A stretch of DNA of 64,000 nt from Rhodeus uyekii (GCA_037043235.1 JAWRVZ010000282.1:310001-374000), one strand, 5' to 3'; shown: positions 21,459 to 33,246, counted from the first letter of the stretch. Notes: a model not told the origin generated them from the sequence alone. Numbers and translations: made by a program.

Positions 21459-21682
21459 CAAAGGTGGTTTTTATTGTATACTGGTAAATCTCTGCTGTTA
21501 GTTGGTGCACATATGCCTTTTGTTGTTAGCAAACATATACAGTGTATGTACATTTTTATAGCATGCCGATCGCTTCATCTAATGAATAGTTATATTAGGT
21601 GTTTGTTATCTCGCTAAACGGTTATCTCAACGTTTTTTTTTTCCAACCCCCGAGGCCGTCGACATAACCGAACTCCACTGTA

Positions 21683-21750
21683 CTTACCAGGCTCAACCCT
21701 GCTTAGGTTCAGTGGGCAACCAGTCTTAGGCTACAGGGTGATATGGCTGC
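21683..21750 (-). repeat. 5S rRNA-derived SINE head fragment (SINE3-like)
   Basis: On the minus strand the text reads cagccatatcaccctgtag ... aagcagggttgagcctggta, close to the 5S rRNA internal promoter region (ccataccaccctg and aagcagggtcgggcctgg). Fish SINE3-type elements have such 5S heads. Only about 70 bp remain. It is not a functional 5S gene. Confidence 0.65.
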
Positions 21751-22150
21751 TGACAAGATAAGATCCAAACACAGATTTATTGGGGGTAATCCGCAAATCA
21801 TATTCCAAATGACAGTCCAAAGATCAGAACCAGAGGGCAAGTGACACAAATATCAACAAAGTCCAAAACACAGGTATTCAGGGAAATCCAGGAAACCAGG
21901 CAGAGGATCAGGACCATAACACTGAAAAACAAGAGCATGAGTGGGCACTCAGAAATACAATGTAACATAAACAAGACTTCACAATGAATGAGTGAAAACA
22001 CAGTGCTACTGAGCTCTGCAGACACAGCTGAACAATCACACATAATGAGTCAGGCAATGGGTATTGGGAAATGGAGTTCATGATGAGGTAGAAAGGGTTA
22101 CTGAAGGAGTGTCCTCTCGTGGCGTTTAGGGTCAGCTGGCGGATATGACA
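21751..22150 (-). mobile_element. Probable LTR, reverse orientation
   Basis: On the minus strand it runs from TGTCATATCCGCC to CTTATCTTGTCA, with a polyadenylation signal AATAAA (plus-strand tttatt near 21777). The composition and tctgtgtttgga-like 3' text suit a gypsy-type LTR. No matching 5 bp duplication was found, so the boundaries are tentative. Confidence 0.55.
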
Positions 22151-22270
22151 ATTCTACTGACTATAAGTAACTTTGCAACTACATATAAACTTATTCTACT
22201 GACCCTAACAGTCTAATAATCTACTACTTGTAGTTGTAAAGTTACTTGTGGATCATAAATTATTGGATTA
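22151..22270. repeat. Foldback-type repeat fragment
   Basis: Contains attctactgactataagtaa and, inverted, gtagttgtaaagttacttg. The same paired motifs occur in the larger foldback element at 60765-61120, so this is a fragment of that family. Confidence 0.6.
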
Positions 22271-22404
22271 AGTGGATCGTAAACAGCACTATATATTTTT
22301 TTTATTTCTCCAACATCAGATCCCTATTCTCCAAACATTTAAGACATTGAGCTGAACACTTTGTATCTATCCTGAACATATTGTTAATTTTTATTCACTT
22401 CATA

Positions 22405-23145
22405 CTTCATACTTCATTCTGACCAGCTGCATCACTGTGTGGTACGGCGCCTGCAACGCATCCTGCCGCAAGGCACTGCAGCGCATAGTGAGAGCAGCTG
22501 AGAAGATCGTTGGTGTCTCTCTCCCACCCCTCCAGGACATCTATAACACCCGCCTCTCCCGAAAAGCCCTTGCTATTGCTAGGGACCCCACCCACCCATC
22601 CCACAGCCTCTTCAGTCTGCTGCCATCAGGGAGGAGACTACGCGGTCTCCAGGCACGGACCAGCAGACTGAAGGACAGCTTCATACCCCAAGCTGTCAGG
22701 GCATTGAACTCTCTCCCGACTCTGCCTCCTCTCCCCTCTTCTGCACCAAGGACCTGATCTCTGAATCCCCCCCCACCCCCTACCCACCATCAGTTATTCT
22801 CTTATTCATCCACCTCATTATGTTGTCCTTGCATTTCTCTCCTATTACATTTGCACTGCCTTAATTTGTAATTTGCACTATTACTATTTACTATTGTTTG
22901 CACTATTTGCCATCGCCACTTTACCTCCATAACTCACTTTATCCATCTAGTTTAATTTTATTGTATTTTATCTTCATCTTCTGTTGTTGTTGTTGTTGTT
23001 GTTACTGTTACTGTTAAATTATTGTTGTTGTTAACTGTATTCGCCTTGGGTCTGAGAGTAACGGAATTTCAATTCTCTATATGTATGCACTGTATATATT
23101 GCAGAATTGACAATAAAGCTGACTTTGACTTTTGACTTTGACAAA
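22405..23145 (+). pseudogene. Rex1/Jockey-group LINE, 3' end
   Basis: Truncated LINE containing only the last part of ORF2: ALQRIVRAAEKIVGVSLPPL, LFSLLPSGRRLRGLQARTSR and FIPQAVRALNSL, then a 3' untranslated region ending gaattgacaataaagctgac with short tgactttgac repeats. A gttgtt microsatellite lies near 22982. The same family appears at 55890-57555. Clade assignment (CR1/Rex1/L2 group) is from memory. 5' truncation is usual for LINE insertions. Confidence 0.75.
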
Positions 23146-23231
23146 GCAGTTCACTCAGCCAACTGTAATTTGTAATATTCTAAATTGCAATATTGGCTCC
23201 ACACTGTTTTCTGCTGAGTTAATAATACACG

Positions 23232-23603
23232 TGTCATAATGCAGAAGGAAACACAGACAGGGAATAATTTCATGGAGTTTATTGACAAACTGAGCAGCAG
23301 GCAACACAGCACACTGATGATGAGGAGAGAGGTGAGAGAGAGAGAGGTCTTATCTGAGGATGACGATGAAGGATAAGATAGAAGTACTTGCACGCTTAGC
23401 GTAGCGTAGCGTATAGCTGGGAGATGAGTCGGGTGAGGACTCCGGTAAGAACTTGTAGACCAGACAGTGAGAAGTGGCGTGATGGTGGTTTATGAAGTTT
23501 GAGAGGAGAGTGGTTACAGGGGAGGGTGATGATTGAGATCGGGTAGGTGGAGAGTAGAGGTTTGATGCTGTAGGTGTGGTTGAATCCAGGTGAATCCATG
23601 ACA
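23232..23603 (-). mobile_element. Solo LTR (372 bp), TSD ACACG
   Basis: Minus-strand LTR beginning TGTCATGGATTC and ending ATTATGACA, with polyadenylation signal AATAAA (plus tttatt near 23278). The 5 bp duplication ACACG lies at 23227-23231 and 23604-23608. Only one LTR remains, as after recombination between two LTRs. Confidence 0.9.
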
Positions 23604-23608
23604 ACACG

Positions 23609-25349
23609 TCACAAGAAATGCAATTTTTTTAATTGTTTAAACATCAATCACAATTGCATTAACAAAAACAAAACAAAATGCATCATTCAAAAAAATCAAT
23701 ACATAAGAATACATTTGTAATGAGATAGAGAGGTAGAAAGAGAGGAGGAGAGAGTTTAAGGGTACGTTTACATGACAACGATGAACTAAAACCTTTTTTT
23801 TTTAGCTCATGCTGACCATGTTGTCAAAATTATTCATCTTCACATGGATCAGTGAAAACTAAAAATGCTGTATTATTCATGTCACTTTATAAAGAGAGTG
23901 GCCTATGAAAGTTGGGGTGAATAAACCTCACTCCCATCCATCACAGCACCAAAAGTAGCCGGTCTTTCTCGGCCCATTCTGAGCGGGAGTCAAACATTGG
24001 TCTTTGGTGTGGGAAGCGGGTGTGCTGACAAAGATGCTAAAGTCCTAAATAACTAGCTAAATAACTTATGTTGTGGGACTTGTGACTTTGATACTGCCTT
24101 AAAGTCGGCATGAGATTATTGTGTTGTAAAACAATTTTGTGGTTTACAATTGGTGGATTTCATCAGATAAGAGGAGAAATGTCATTGCAAGAGTCAGGGG
24201 AAGTCATTTTATTTGATTAAAGGTTATGAGTGCATATGAATTTAAACCAAATAATGATATGCACAGAAAAAAAATACTTGATAAGAAACACTGCAATATT
24301 CCATAAGAATTGTCCATTTTGATTTCATGGTGACTTTAATATAAACCCTCATAAACCCTCGATGTTAACTGAACTTTAAGCGTGTGAGAGGACACAGCAT
24401 TCATTCTGTCTCTTGCACGAAGCCTAAATGCCACACGTCACCGTAAAGCCAGACATTGATTCATTCAACTCCGCAGGCCAACACATCTCACTTTCAGCCC
24501 AATTAATAATTAGCTATTTCTTTGCTATTTTTTTCTGAAAACAAGGCTTTTTTTCTTGGTTTTGGTGTCATCAGATTTGTTGGTTTGTTTTTATTCATGA
24601 AAAAGCGAAAGAAATCACGCAAAAAGGTCTTGCTGACGCGTCTGCTCTGGTGGCTCACTATGAAATCGATATGTTACCTCTGACGCTTTTATTTGTCTGC
24701 ATGAATCAAGATGTGTCTTCTGGTCAAAGGCTGGAATGCTCAGCATTGCCAGAGACATCATCAATAATCACTGAATGGCAGCGCAAAGGTGAAATCATAA
24801 TACCAAAAGAGAATAATCTCAGGGGAAGCGAGAGAGAGGCAGATAGAGCATTCAAGGCACTGTGGGATATGGTATAATTCCCACATTCTGAAGGAGGATA
24901 ACATAGATTTTATATTACAGCCGTGAGGTGTTTATTGATAACAGTGGTTATGTATGAGCTTATAAAATGTGACACTATGTATTCTTCCTCCTCAAATCTT
25001 TTGGCCTAAAGCATGGTATTACAAACATGTCACCCTCATGCTTTTATGATTAACTTATAAAACACAAACCAAACCGAATTAATAAATATTCAGTTATTTT
25101 GTCCAACTTAACATTAGATGCCTTTATCTACTATGTACTTACATGCACAAAAAATGTACAGTACAGTATGTAAAAAGTACAATTTATTTGTTGTGTTCAT
25201 GTTATTTTGCTGATCTATTAGGGAGGTGGCCGGGATAGGAAAGGTTAGGAAAAGGTTAAATAGTACGGGTTAGTTAAGGAGCAAGGAAAGTGTCAGCAGA
25301 GATGCAATTACTCGCTGGTATTTTTAAAATGTAAATATAATGTTAAAAA
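23609..25349. other. Gene-free stretch, mixed
   Basis: No gene recognised. Near 23762 the text acgtttacatgacaacgatg resembles a common fish DNA transposon end. Segments near 24390-24520 and 24600-24880 look non-repetitive and could be conserved non-coding DNA. The remainder is AT-rich. Confidence 0.35.
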
Positions 25350-25351
25350 TA

Positions 25352-26181
25352 CAGTGGAACCCGGTTATGTCGGGGGTTGCAAAAAAGCATCGAGATAACC
25401 AAAACCAAATGGCGATTTGTTTGATGAAGCGATCGGCATGTTATAAAAATGTACACACTGTATATGTTTGCTAACAACAAAAGGCATTTGTGCACCAACT
25501 AACAGCAGAGATTTACCAGTATACAATAAAAAAACACCTTCCATTCTCGACACAAATCTTTAATTATATTCTCCAACATTGCAAACACAATTTCGCTCAC
25601 CGAGTAAACACAGTCACAACACACATAAACACATTCGCTCCGACACAGTCTGAAAGTTTTGCACACGCGGTTACTATGGTTTCTTTACATGGTTCTTAAA
25701 ATGCGTTGTTGCTTTTTGCCTTTAACGGCTTCTATCAGTAACGACGTCTTTGTCGATGACAATGTAATCTGGGAATTCTTGGACAGTGAAGGTGAACTCC
25801 TGTGTCTCTTCCAAGATAGGATCTGTAAAGCTTGATTTTTCCGCTAGTTCTTCTGCGGCTGCACGGCACTGACCGCAAGAGTGAGTGAAGCGTCATTGGA
25901 GTGAGCGACTATACAGACCTTGATGCACGTGCAACATGAACTCAGCTTATGCGCGTTGAACTCGGTACTGTCATTAGTCATGGGGATCGAGATAACTGAT
26001 GTTAAGTGGTAACTTTGTCCCTCTTTTGTGCTCGAGATATCAGGGTTCGGCGACATAAAATAATTGACATAATCGATAAGAAAAGGCTTAGACAAATAGG
26101 GAGTTTGTCGGTTCCACTTCAAAAACGTCGACATAACAGGGTTGGCGAGAGAGCCGAGCTTGAGATAAGTGGCTTCCACTG
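25352..26181. mobile_element. Pogo-like non-autonomous transposon, second copy
   Basis: 830 bp starting CAGTGGAACCCGGTTATGTC and ending with the complement of CAGTGGAAGCCACTTATCTC, flanked by TA (25350-25351 and 26182-26183). It is in the opposite orientation to the copy at 15567-21680. The middle (about 25740-25850) may be a scrap of coding sequence on the minus strand, but it has no intact frame. Pogo/Tigger identity is inferred from the terminus and TA target. Confidence 0.7.
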
Positions 26182-26183
26182 TA

Positions 26184-29100
26184 TATGTCCATTAAGTAAT
26201 TATATTATTCCTTCTGCTACCTGTTAGAATTCAATAATAATTCAACAGTTTTCTTTTCGTTCCACCAAAGTCTCATGATTCCATCTGGGCCTGTTTAAAA
26301 CATTTAGTGATATTAGTTTTTTCTTCAAAGGTTGTTGATAATGCCTATTTTGACCAATACATGCTAGACATTTGCAATTGTAATTGTTTCTTTTCTTCAT
26401 TGGAGAGCCATTTATTTTCAAATACGGGTTTCACATTTGGATATAGTTTGCTGATGCCCAAAATGGCACAATTACAATAAACATTGAAAGTGTGCAAGCC
26501 TCTCTCTTTATTCTGCAGTATGTAATTTCAATCACCAAATAACAGTGATTCTCACTAAAATACTTGCTCTTTGTGAGGACATAGCCTCTTATTTCAAAGA
26601 AAATCTCACATGTATCAGCAGCTCTGACAGAAGGTTGTCCTGAAGGACTTGTATCCACAGGCAGCTTGTCTCAAATATAGCAATCATGCTGTAGGGGCAC
26701 AAAAGCACTCCCTCCAGTAGATGGCGATGTAAGTCTGGTGCTGTTGGGGGTCACTAACATGCGGCCTGAGCAGTGGCAAGTGAAATAGTCAAATACTTAT
26801 AAAACATCTCTTAATTATTGAAACATCTCCATATTCATTGTGTAAAAATAGCTCCAAACAGTATGACATTTAACCACCCAATGCCTTTTAATCAGTTCTG
26901 GTGATATTTTTAATAAGTTCAGTTATTTCTCCTTAACGGCACTTATTTTAACGGCACTTAGTTATTTCTCCTGGCAGAGGAAACACGGGTCATCCACTAA
27001 TGCAATAACCACTAAATGTCACAATACTTTTTCCTTAACTTTGAACAGAATGTATATTGTTTAAGTTCTGAGTAATAATAATAAACTATGTGTACTTACT
27101 ATTGGGTTAGAGTTAGGAGATAAGGTTTTTACTAGATAAGGTTTCATTATTTAATATTAGTTCATTAGTTAACAAGAACTAACAATGAAAAATACTTCTC
27201 AAGCAGGCTATTTATAAATATGATTATTTACTAATATATTATTGAACTCAAAAGCTGTTTCTGTTTCCTGAGCTAACATGAGCAAATAATAATAGAATCT
27301 TATTAATTAATGATAACAAAGATGAATAAACATTGCAATAAATGTATTGCTCTTTGTTTATTAATGCATCACCTAACAAAGACCTAATTTTAGGTTTAAA
27401 GCATTAACATAGTTTTGGGGCTGGTAAAATCTTTAATTTCAAACAAAAATAGAGACTCCAAAAGACAAAAAAATCTGATTTTAAAATGGAAAACTTCCAT
27501 TATTCATAGGTGTTCTCTGCACGGATTTTATGAATTATGCAATAACCATTTAAAACATGATTTACTTGGACAGAAACACAGATGACGGCTTTGGTTCCTC
27601 TCACGTCAAAAATCTCATTTGCAAGTGTAATAACATTAAAGAGTTTGCTGCAATCATCACGTTATCCTATTAATTATTAAAATAAGGGCTCCCAGGGTTC
27701 TCCCATTAATCACTGTTGGCTTGAACTGGAGTCTGTCGAGACACTCTAATCATTTCAACAGTGAATAATTATCATTCGGAATGTACGGCGGCAAAACGCG
27801 CAGTGTGAGCGGAGATCAGTGCAGCGGCAGTGATTTCCTGTACGGGCCCAGTGGACCTGTTGAATCCTCTCCAGAGAATGAAGAATAGCATTTCAACGTA
27901 CATGCATGGCTGAATCCTCCTTTCCTTCCGAATGTGTCATCAACTTGTCATTTGAAGACAAAACATGTAGACTTGCTCTTTGTGCGTGGATGTTCAGTAT
28001 GAGAGCACCCCCTCCGTGTGTAGTGAATTGTGCATGTGTGTAAGCCAGAAAGGCAGAGCTTCGAGGCTCTGCCCCCTCGTTCTCTTTGGCAGTGCCACAC
28101 AGAGCCCCCAAGCTCCACATGTGTCATTCAGGGGACGAGGAGACAATGTGGTGTTCATGACACAGTCCTGTATCGAGGGGAGCGGGCCTTCAGGGTGGGG
28201 GGTGGGGTTGGGGGGGGGGGGGGGATTTTAACGCAGCGGTCTTTGTCTTTCTGTTGGTCACTATGGAGATTCATATTCAAATGGACGCGGCCAGTGAATC
28301 GACTGTTGACACATTGGGAGTCTCGGACCCCTTCAGAAAGCCACACACCCCCCATGATTAAGGCTAATTACAATGACGAATGCACTCCTGTGAGAAAGCG
28401 TCTCAATCCGGTAGTTGTCCATGCATGAAGTCCCCTTTTGCAGCCTCCGGCACACTAAGATCCAAGCGCTAAAAGAACAGAGGCTAGAATGACGTAGTCT
28501 TGGAGGAACTGTGTTGGGGGTCTTGTGCTAAGGGAAACATGCAAATTACTGAGAAAAAAATGATGAAATATGGAATTATATATTATATATATATAATAAT
28601 GTTTATATTATAACATTGATATTTTCCAAAAAATTTACATGAAAACAAAAAATGTAGAAATAAAAACTGTTTGAGAATATAAGTGAATCTCTACAGGAGG
28701 AAAATAACATTGATGGCATCAAATAACAATGGATGTCAAAAGTTTGTACTGTATTAGAATGATTTGTGTTCATGTCATGTAATGATGCTGAAAATGCAGC
28801 TTTAATCACAGGAATAAATTACATTTAAAAAATATCTGGAATTAGAAAACAGGTCCTTAATTTGTAATAATATTTTGCAATTTTGCTGTTTTTATTGTAT
28901 TTTTGATCACATAAATTTAGTCCAAAAACATTATGTTTCTAAACCTTTGATTGTTTTGACTTGAACAGCTCTTTTCAATTTTCAGACAAATTAGAAATGT
29001 TCTGTGTCTTGAAATAGGATCATACTGATCATAAGAATGTGGAAAAATATTCTTATTACGACTAAGATACATTAATTCCATCCATTTTCCAAATCTCTTA

Positions 29101-31081
29101 TAGGGTCGTAATGCTAGAGTCGATCCCAGCATCTCAGACAAAAGTACAGATACATTTTTCGAAAGATTTCTTATATCAAAAGATATACATATAAATCTCA
29201 TTAAAAATTCCATACTATACACATTAATTTTATAGCTCTGTATAGCTCTCTTTATAGCTTTTCAGTATACTGGTGGTGGATTATTTTTATCTTTCCATTT
29301 TTCCCTTTCAATAAGTTGTTGATTCTCAAACTAAGGACTCAGCCGATTTTCCGGAGCTATAGAAGAGCAACTTTCCACACCACACAGTCGTCTGTACGTG
29401 AGACAGGCCTTCTCTATGGAACGGGACTCAAGCTTGCATCAGCACCACGCCGCAAACCTTTCATGTGCAATGTCAAATGCAGGAATGTACAAGAATGGAT
29501 TGTTTTGTCTTCTGGGCACCTGATGTCACAGTTGAGATGCAATATAATGATGCTTCAAGGACAGGTGAGGGAGGAAAACTTGTCAAGCGCACAGATACAA
29601 GAGCAATGATGATTGCAGGTCAGGGTCTGATGCGGAAGCTACAGCTCAACATCTTATTTTAGATGATGACACTCTGTGTATTATCAAATGCACGGCAGTG
29701 TGTGTATTTGTTCATCCAGTAATCAACATGCGTGTACAAATGTGCACATGTGTAGGAGGGTCTCTGAACGATTCCTCCCGTCCTAGTGACCCAACCTTCC
29801 CCAGGGTCACGTCTCCACTGACGGAGATCAGATTACTTGCAATCCTTCAGAAGTTTCTTGCGAGCCAAGCTTCCTTGCTGATACACCGGGGAATCCCTGG
29901 CAGAAGACATGCTAACGTGGTGCGGTGGGCAGACACCCCCTTCGTAAATCACGTCTGGCACGGGAGGGAAAGCTTGAAGGTCAAACCTTCAACACTCGTA
30001 AATTATTTCAATCCTCGGCGGAGAGTTTTCATTACAGCTGCCTCCTCATCTGAATAAACACGGCAGCCGGCTTCGTTCCTTGGAAGTTGGCACCTTCTCT
30101 TCCTCAGGGTCAGCGATTCAATAACAGACAGGACATCAAACAAGATCCTGTCCAATTTCATGTTTTCAAGAGGTGTACGACTTTCATACAATAGGAACAA
30201 TCTCTGAATAGAGTTGGAATATGTTGTGTTCAGCTTTGTGAGACGAATGACAAACTCTATTCTAGTAATCTAGAAAATATTTTCTGATCAAGCTAAAGAT
30301 GCGATTAGGAATGAAATACTGTCCCACTGAATACATTAGAAAAACATTAGATGTCTTTATACTTACTTATTGCACTTATTGAGTTGGTGTTGTTGTGTTG
30401 CAAAATAGTTGTGCTGCTTTTGAGGTGGAAAACGGTCAAGGTCAGGGTCAAGGTCAGGGGCAGGTTTGGTGGTATGGGTAGGTTTAATGGTGGGATAAGG
30501 GCTAGATGTAGATTCAAGTGTAATCACAGAAATTAATTACAGATGTAATTACATGCAGATAAAAAAAACGTAAATATAGCATAAAAACGTACACGGTAAA
30601 GGGCCAGCCGATCAAATCACGCACAGATCACAAATCCCGCCCGACGCATAAATCACTGACGAAGCTTGTCCAAACACGCACGCTTCGCGAACGTTCCACT
30701 TACAAGCACTTTCAGAATCCACATGTCAGTGGATGTCAGTGGAATAAACGTGATACGTGCGCGGTTCATGCGTGATATGAAGGTGGGGCGTCAGTGGACG
30801 GACGTGGACGTGTGTGGTTTGGAACCAGTTCCGACACATAAGCACTGACAGCCGCATAGTCACGCATACTCGACGTATAAACTACGCATGCTCATTCACA
30901 GGTTTATAATATTGTTTATGGGATACGTTAACATTATTTAATGTTCAAAAAGCACATTTTTGTTGTCTTTTTGTTGTTGTTGCGGCACCTGTTTGCACCC
31001 TGTGGCTAAATGCTCTGTGAAAATAAATCAATGTTTTTAACATTAACAATACGTTAATGTTAAAAACCAGGTTCAAATGAG
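26184..31081. other. Long gene-free stretch, possible unique or conserved non-coding DNA
   Basis: About 4.9 kb without a recognised gene or clear transposon end. The stretches 27580-28480 and 29310-30200 are less AT-rich, contain homeodomain-type taatta motifs and show no repeat signature. A G-rich tract lies at 28194-28225. Short at repeats lie near 28578-28600. A CpG-rich patch of unknown nature lies at 30600-30900. No frame here carries a recognisable domain. Confidence 0.35.
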
Positions 31082-31086
31082 TAAAC

Positions 31087-31460
31087 TGTCACGGACTGGA
31101 TTACAGGGAGGACTCAATCGCAGGGGAAAGGAGGATTTATTAACAAAATAAAGACTAAACATATACAAAGGAAACTCCCACGATGGGGAAAAACAAGAAA
31201 CTTAAACATGACCATGGAAACACATCAGAGGGAAACTCGGAAACACATCACAGGGAAACAAGGAAGGACGACAACGACGCGACGCCAGACAGCAAACACT
31301 GAGGGAATTTATAAGACACATGAGGGAAGGTAGTGATGAGACACAGCTGGGAATGATTAAGGGAAACAAGGAGGCGGGGCAGACACTAACGAGACAACAC
31401 AGGAGGAAGTGCAGTGCCACGGTTCTGTCACTAGAAACTGAACCTGACAGAACCGTGACA
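31087..31460 (-). repeat. 3' LTR of the non-autonomous element
   Basis: 374 bp, TGTCACGGACTGG to GAACCGTGACA on the plus strand. The polyadenylation signal is read on the minus strand near 31137-31142 (plus tttatt). Confidence 0.9.
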
Positions 31461-31737
31461 CTACCCCCCCTCTAAGGGACGCCACCTGGCGTTCCTACAT
31501 GAACAACCCACAATCAACATTACCACCACACGTGACACATACAAGACAGGGAGCTCAAGAAATAATGGGAAATCAGGAACGGGGAAGGAGGGAGAAAAGT
31601 TCAAGCAGAAAAACCAACAGGAGCAAAAACAACAAAAGTCCACAACATCATAAAAAAAATTAACTCAGAAAAGTCCCCAAGCATTATGAAGAAAAAAATT
31701 AAAATGCAACAGTCCTCAATACAACATGAAATCATAA

Positions 31738-32814
31738 TCAAAAACAGAGTCCAGGGGGAGGAAAAGGTGGGATGAGCCAGGGTGGCTCAGGCAGCTCTAG
31801 AGTCCTGGCGGAGGGCCAGGGTGGGTCCGAGGGAACAAGCCAGGCCGGCTCTGGCAAGGCTGGCGGTTCAGGCGGCGCCAGGGGGGCAAGCCAAGCAGAA
31901 TCAGGCAATGCCGGCGGGTCAGGCGGCGCCGGATGGGTGAGCCAGGCGGGCTCAGTCAAGGCCGGTGGGTCAGGCAGATCAGGCGGGACCGGCAGGGCGA
32001 ACAGCGTGGGCGGCACCAGCAGTTCAAGGTCCGGCCACAAGAGTTCAGTGGCGAGCAGCACCGGCGGGGCCGGCAGGGCGAGCAGTCTCGGGGGCGCCGG
32101 CAGGGCGAGCAGGCGCGCACAGGGGTCAGGCAGCGCGGGCTCTGGGTCGGCCGGCGGGTCAGGCAGCGCGGGCTCTGGGTCGGCCGGCGGGTCAGGCAGC
32201 GCGGGCTCTGGGTCGGCCGGCGGGTCAGGCAGCGCGGGCTCTGGGTCGGCCGGCGGGTCAGGCAGCGCGGGCTCTGGGTCGGCCGGCGGGTCAGGCAGCG
32301 CGGGCTCTGGGTCGGCCGGCGGGTCAGGCAGCGCGGGCTCTGGGTCGGCCGGCGGGTCAGGCAGCGCGGGCTCTGGGTCGGCCGGCGGGTCAGGCAGCGC
32401 GGGCTCTGGGTCGGCCGGCGGGTCAGGCAGCGCGGGCTCTGGGACGGCCGGCGGGTCAGGCAGCGCGGGCTCTGGGACGGCCGGCGGGTCAGGCAGCGCG
32501 GGCTCTGGGACGGCCGGCGGGTCAGGCAGCGCGGGCTCTGGGACGGCAGCCTCCGGGGACAGGCCCATGAGTGGTGTGGAAAGCGCCTCCACGAGTCCCC
32601 AAAAACTTAGATGGTCCAGCCCTTCCATCCCCCACCAGCAAAGGGGCTCATCAAGGGCACAGACCCACAGATCCTTGAGAGCCGCATCATTGAGTGTTAA
32701 ACCCTCCGCGGCTCTGATGAAAGTTTGTGCAAATTGTCTCAGGTCTGCCCCTTGCTGGCGGAGGGATCTTAACGCTGAATACTTCCGGCAGCGGTCATGG
32801 AAAGGGCTGGACAT
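31738..32814 (-). CDS. Gag-like protein with 11-residue proline repeats
   Basis: 358 residues from the Met at 32814; an upstream in-frame Met at 32949 lies in the LTR and is less likely. The N-terminal 90 residues (MSSPFHDRCRKYSALRSLRQ..., with FAQTFIRAAEGLTLNDAALK and LWVCALDEPLCWWGMEGLDH) resemble the small gag-type region of related fish gypsy elements. This is followed by 13 tandem 11-residue units, mostly DPEPALPDPPA with four VPEPALPDPPA, then degenerate proline/leucine-rich repeats (PDPPALPE, LVPSDPPWP) to the C-terminus. No zinc knuckle or enzyme domain is present. It may help package the element's RNA or be a by-product of repeat expansion. Several other frames across the repeat array are also open because 33 bp is a multiple of three. 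Confidence 0.6.
   Translation of the reverse strand: MSSPFHDRCRKYSALRSLRQQGADLRQFAQTFIRAAEGLTLNDAALKDLWVCALDEPLCWWGMEGLDHLSFWGLVEALSTPLMGLSPEAAVPEPALPDPPAVPEPALPDPPAVPEPALPDPPAVPEPALPDPPADPEPALPDPPADPEPALPDPPADPEPALPDPPADPEPALPDPPADPEPALPDPPADPEPALPDPPADPEPALPDPPADPEPALPDPPADPEPALPDPCARLLALPAPPRLLALPAPPVLLATELLWPDLELLVPPTLFALPVPPDLPDPPALTEPAWLTHPAPPDPPALPDSAWLAPLAPPEPPALPEPAWLVPSDPPWPSARTLELPEPPWLIPPFPPPGLCF
32127..32550. repeat. 33 bp minisatellite, 13 copies
   Basis: Thirteen near-perfect copies of a GC-rich 33 bp unit containing ggcagcgcgggctctggg. Nine carry gtcgg and four adjacent copies (32433-32550) carry gacgg, which exchanges Asp for Val in the minus-strand protein. The clustering of the variant shows local copy expansion. 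Confidence 0.93.
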
Positions 32815-32867
32815 CGGAGCTGCTGGTGGATCCTTCCCCGCTGAGTCCTCAATTGGTCGCGTCGTTC

Positions 32868-33241
32868 TGTCACGGACTGGATTACAGGGAGGACTCAATC
32901 GCAGGGGAAAGGAGGATTTATTAACAAAATAAAGACTAAACATATACAAAGGAAACTCCCACGATGGGGAAAAACAAGAAACTTAAACATGACCATGGAA
33001 ACACATCACAGGGAAACTCGGAAACACATCACAGGGGAACAAGGAAGGACGACAACGACGCGACGCCAGACAGCAAACACTGAGGGAATTTATAAGACAC
33101 ATGAGGGAAGGTAGTGATGAGACACAGCTGGGAATGATTAAGGGAAACAAGGAGGCGGGGCAGACACTAACGAGACAACACAGGAGGAAGTGCAGTGCCA
33201 CGGTTCTGTCACTAGAAACTGAACCTGACAGAACCGTGACA
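32868..33241 (-). repeat. 5' LTR of the non-autonomous element
   Basis: 374 bp partner of 31087-31460. Next to it, on the element's strand, the interior begins gaacgacgcgaccaattgag. I could not match this to a tRNA end. Confidence 0.9.
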
Positions 33242-33246
33242 TAAAC

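Larger units (their letters stand above)
15567..21680. mobile_element. Pogo-like non-autonomous transposon holding a chromovirus
   Basis: The left end CAGTGGAGAGAATTATCTCG and the right end (complement CAGTGGAGTTCGGTTATGTC) share the CAGTGGA terminus, flanked by TA at 15565-15566 and 21681-21682. Removing the inserted chromovirus (16286-21458 plus one duplication) leaves about 936 bp. Its right arm matches, in reverse, the left part of the copy at 25352-26181, including gatcggcat and the gtttgctaacaacaaaagg block. It carries no intact transposase. Confidence 0.75.
31087..33241 (-). mobile_element. Non-autonomous LTR retrotransposon with proline-rich ORF
   Basis: 2155 bp bounded by 374 bp direct LTRs (31087-31460 and 32868-33241) and the 5 bp duplication TAAAC (31082-31086 and 33242-33246). 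The LTRs differ at only a few bases (for example cacatcagagggaaac against cacatcacagggaaac). The interior has no protease, RT or integrase, only a gag-like N-terminus fused to a repeat array. It must rely on enzymes from a related autonomous element; its LTR resembles the solo LTR at 12217-13236. Confidence 0.92.

Noticed and set aside
21683..21750. A possible 5S rRNA gene
   Set aside because: Only the internal-promoter-like part is present, with several mismatches, and it is attached to repeat DNA. It fits a 5S-derived SINE fragment.
21751..22150. A complete solo LTR with target duplication
   Set aside because: The flanks gctgc and attct do not match, so I list it only as a probable LTR.
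28155..28428. Host exons in the 28 kb region
   Set aside because: Frames are driven by the G tract and lack splice-bounded conserved domains. No known protein is recognised.
31772..32932. Long plus-strand frames rich in GSGSAG, GRRVRQRGLW and GQAARALGRPA
   Set aside because: They are shadows of the 33 bp repeat. The LTR orientation and the gag-like head support the minus-strand frame instead.
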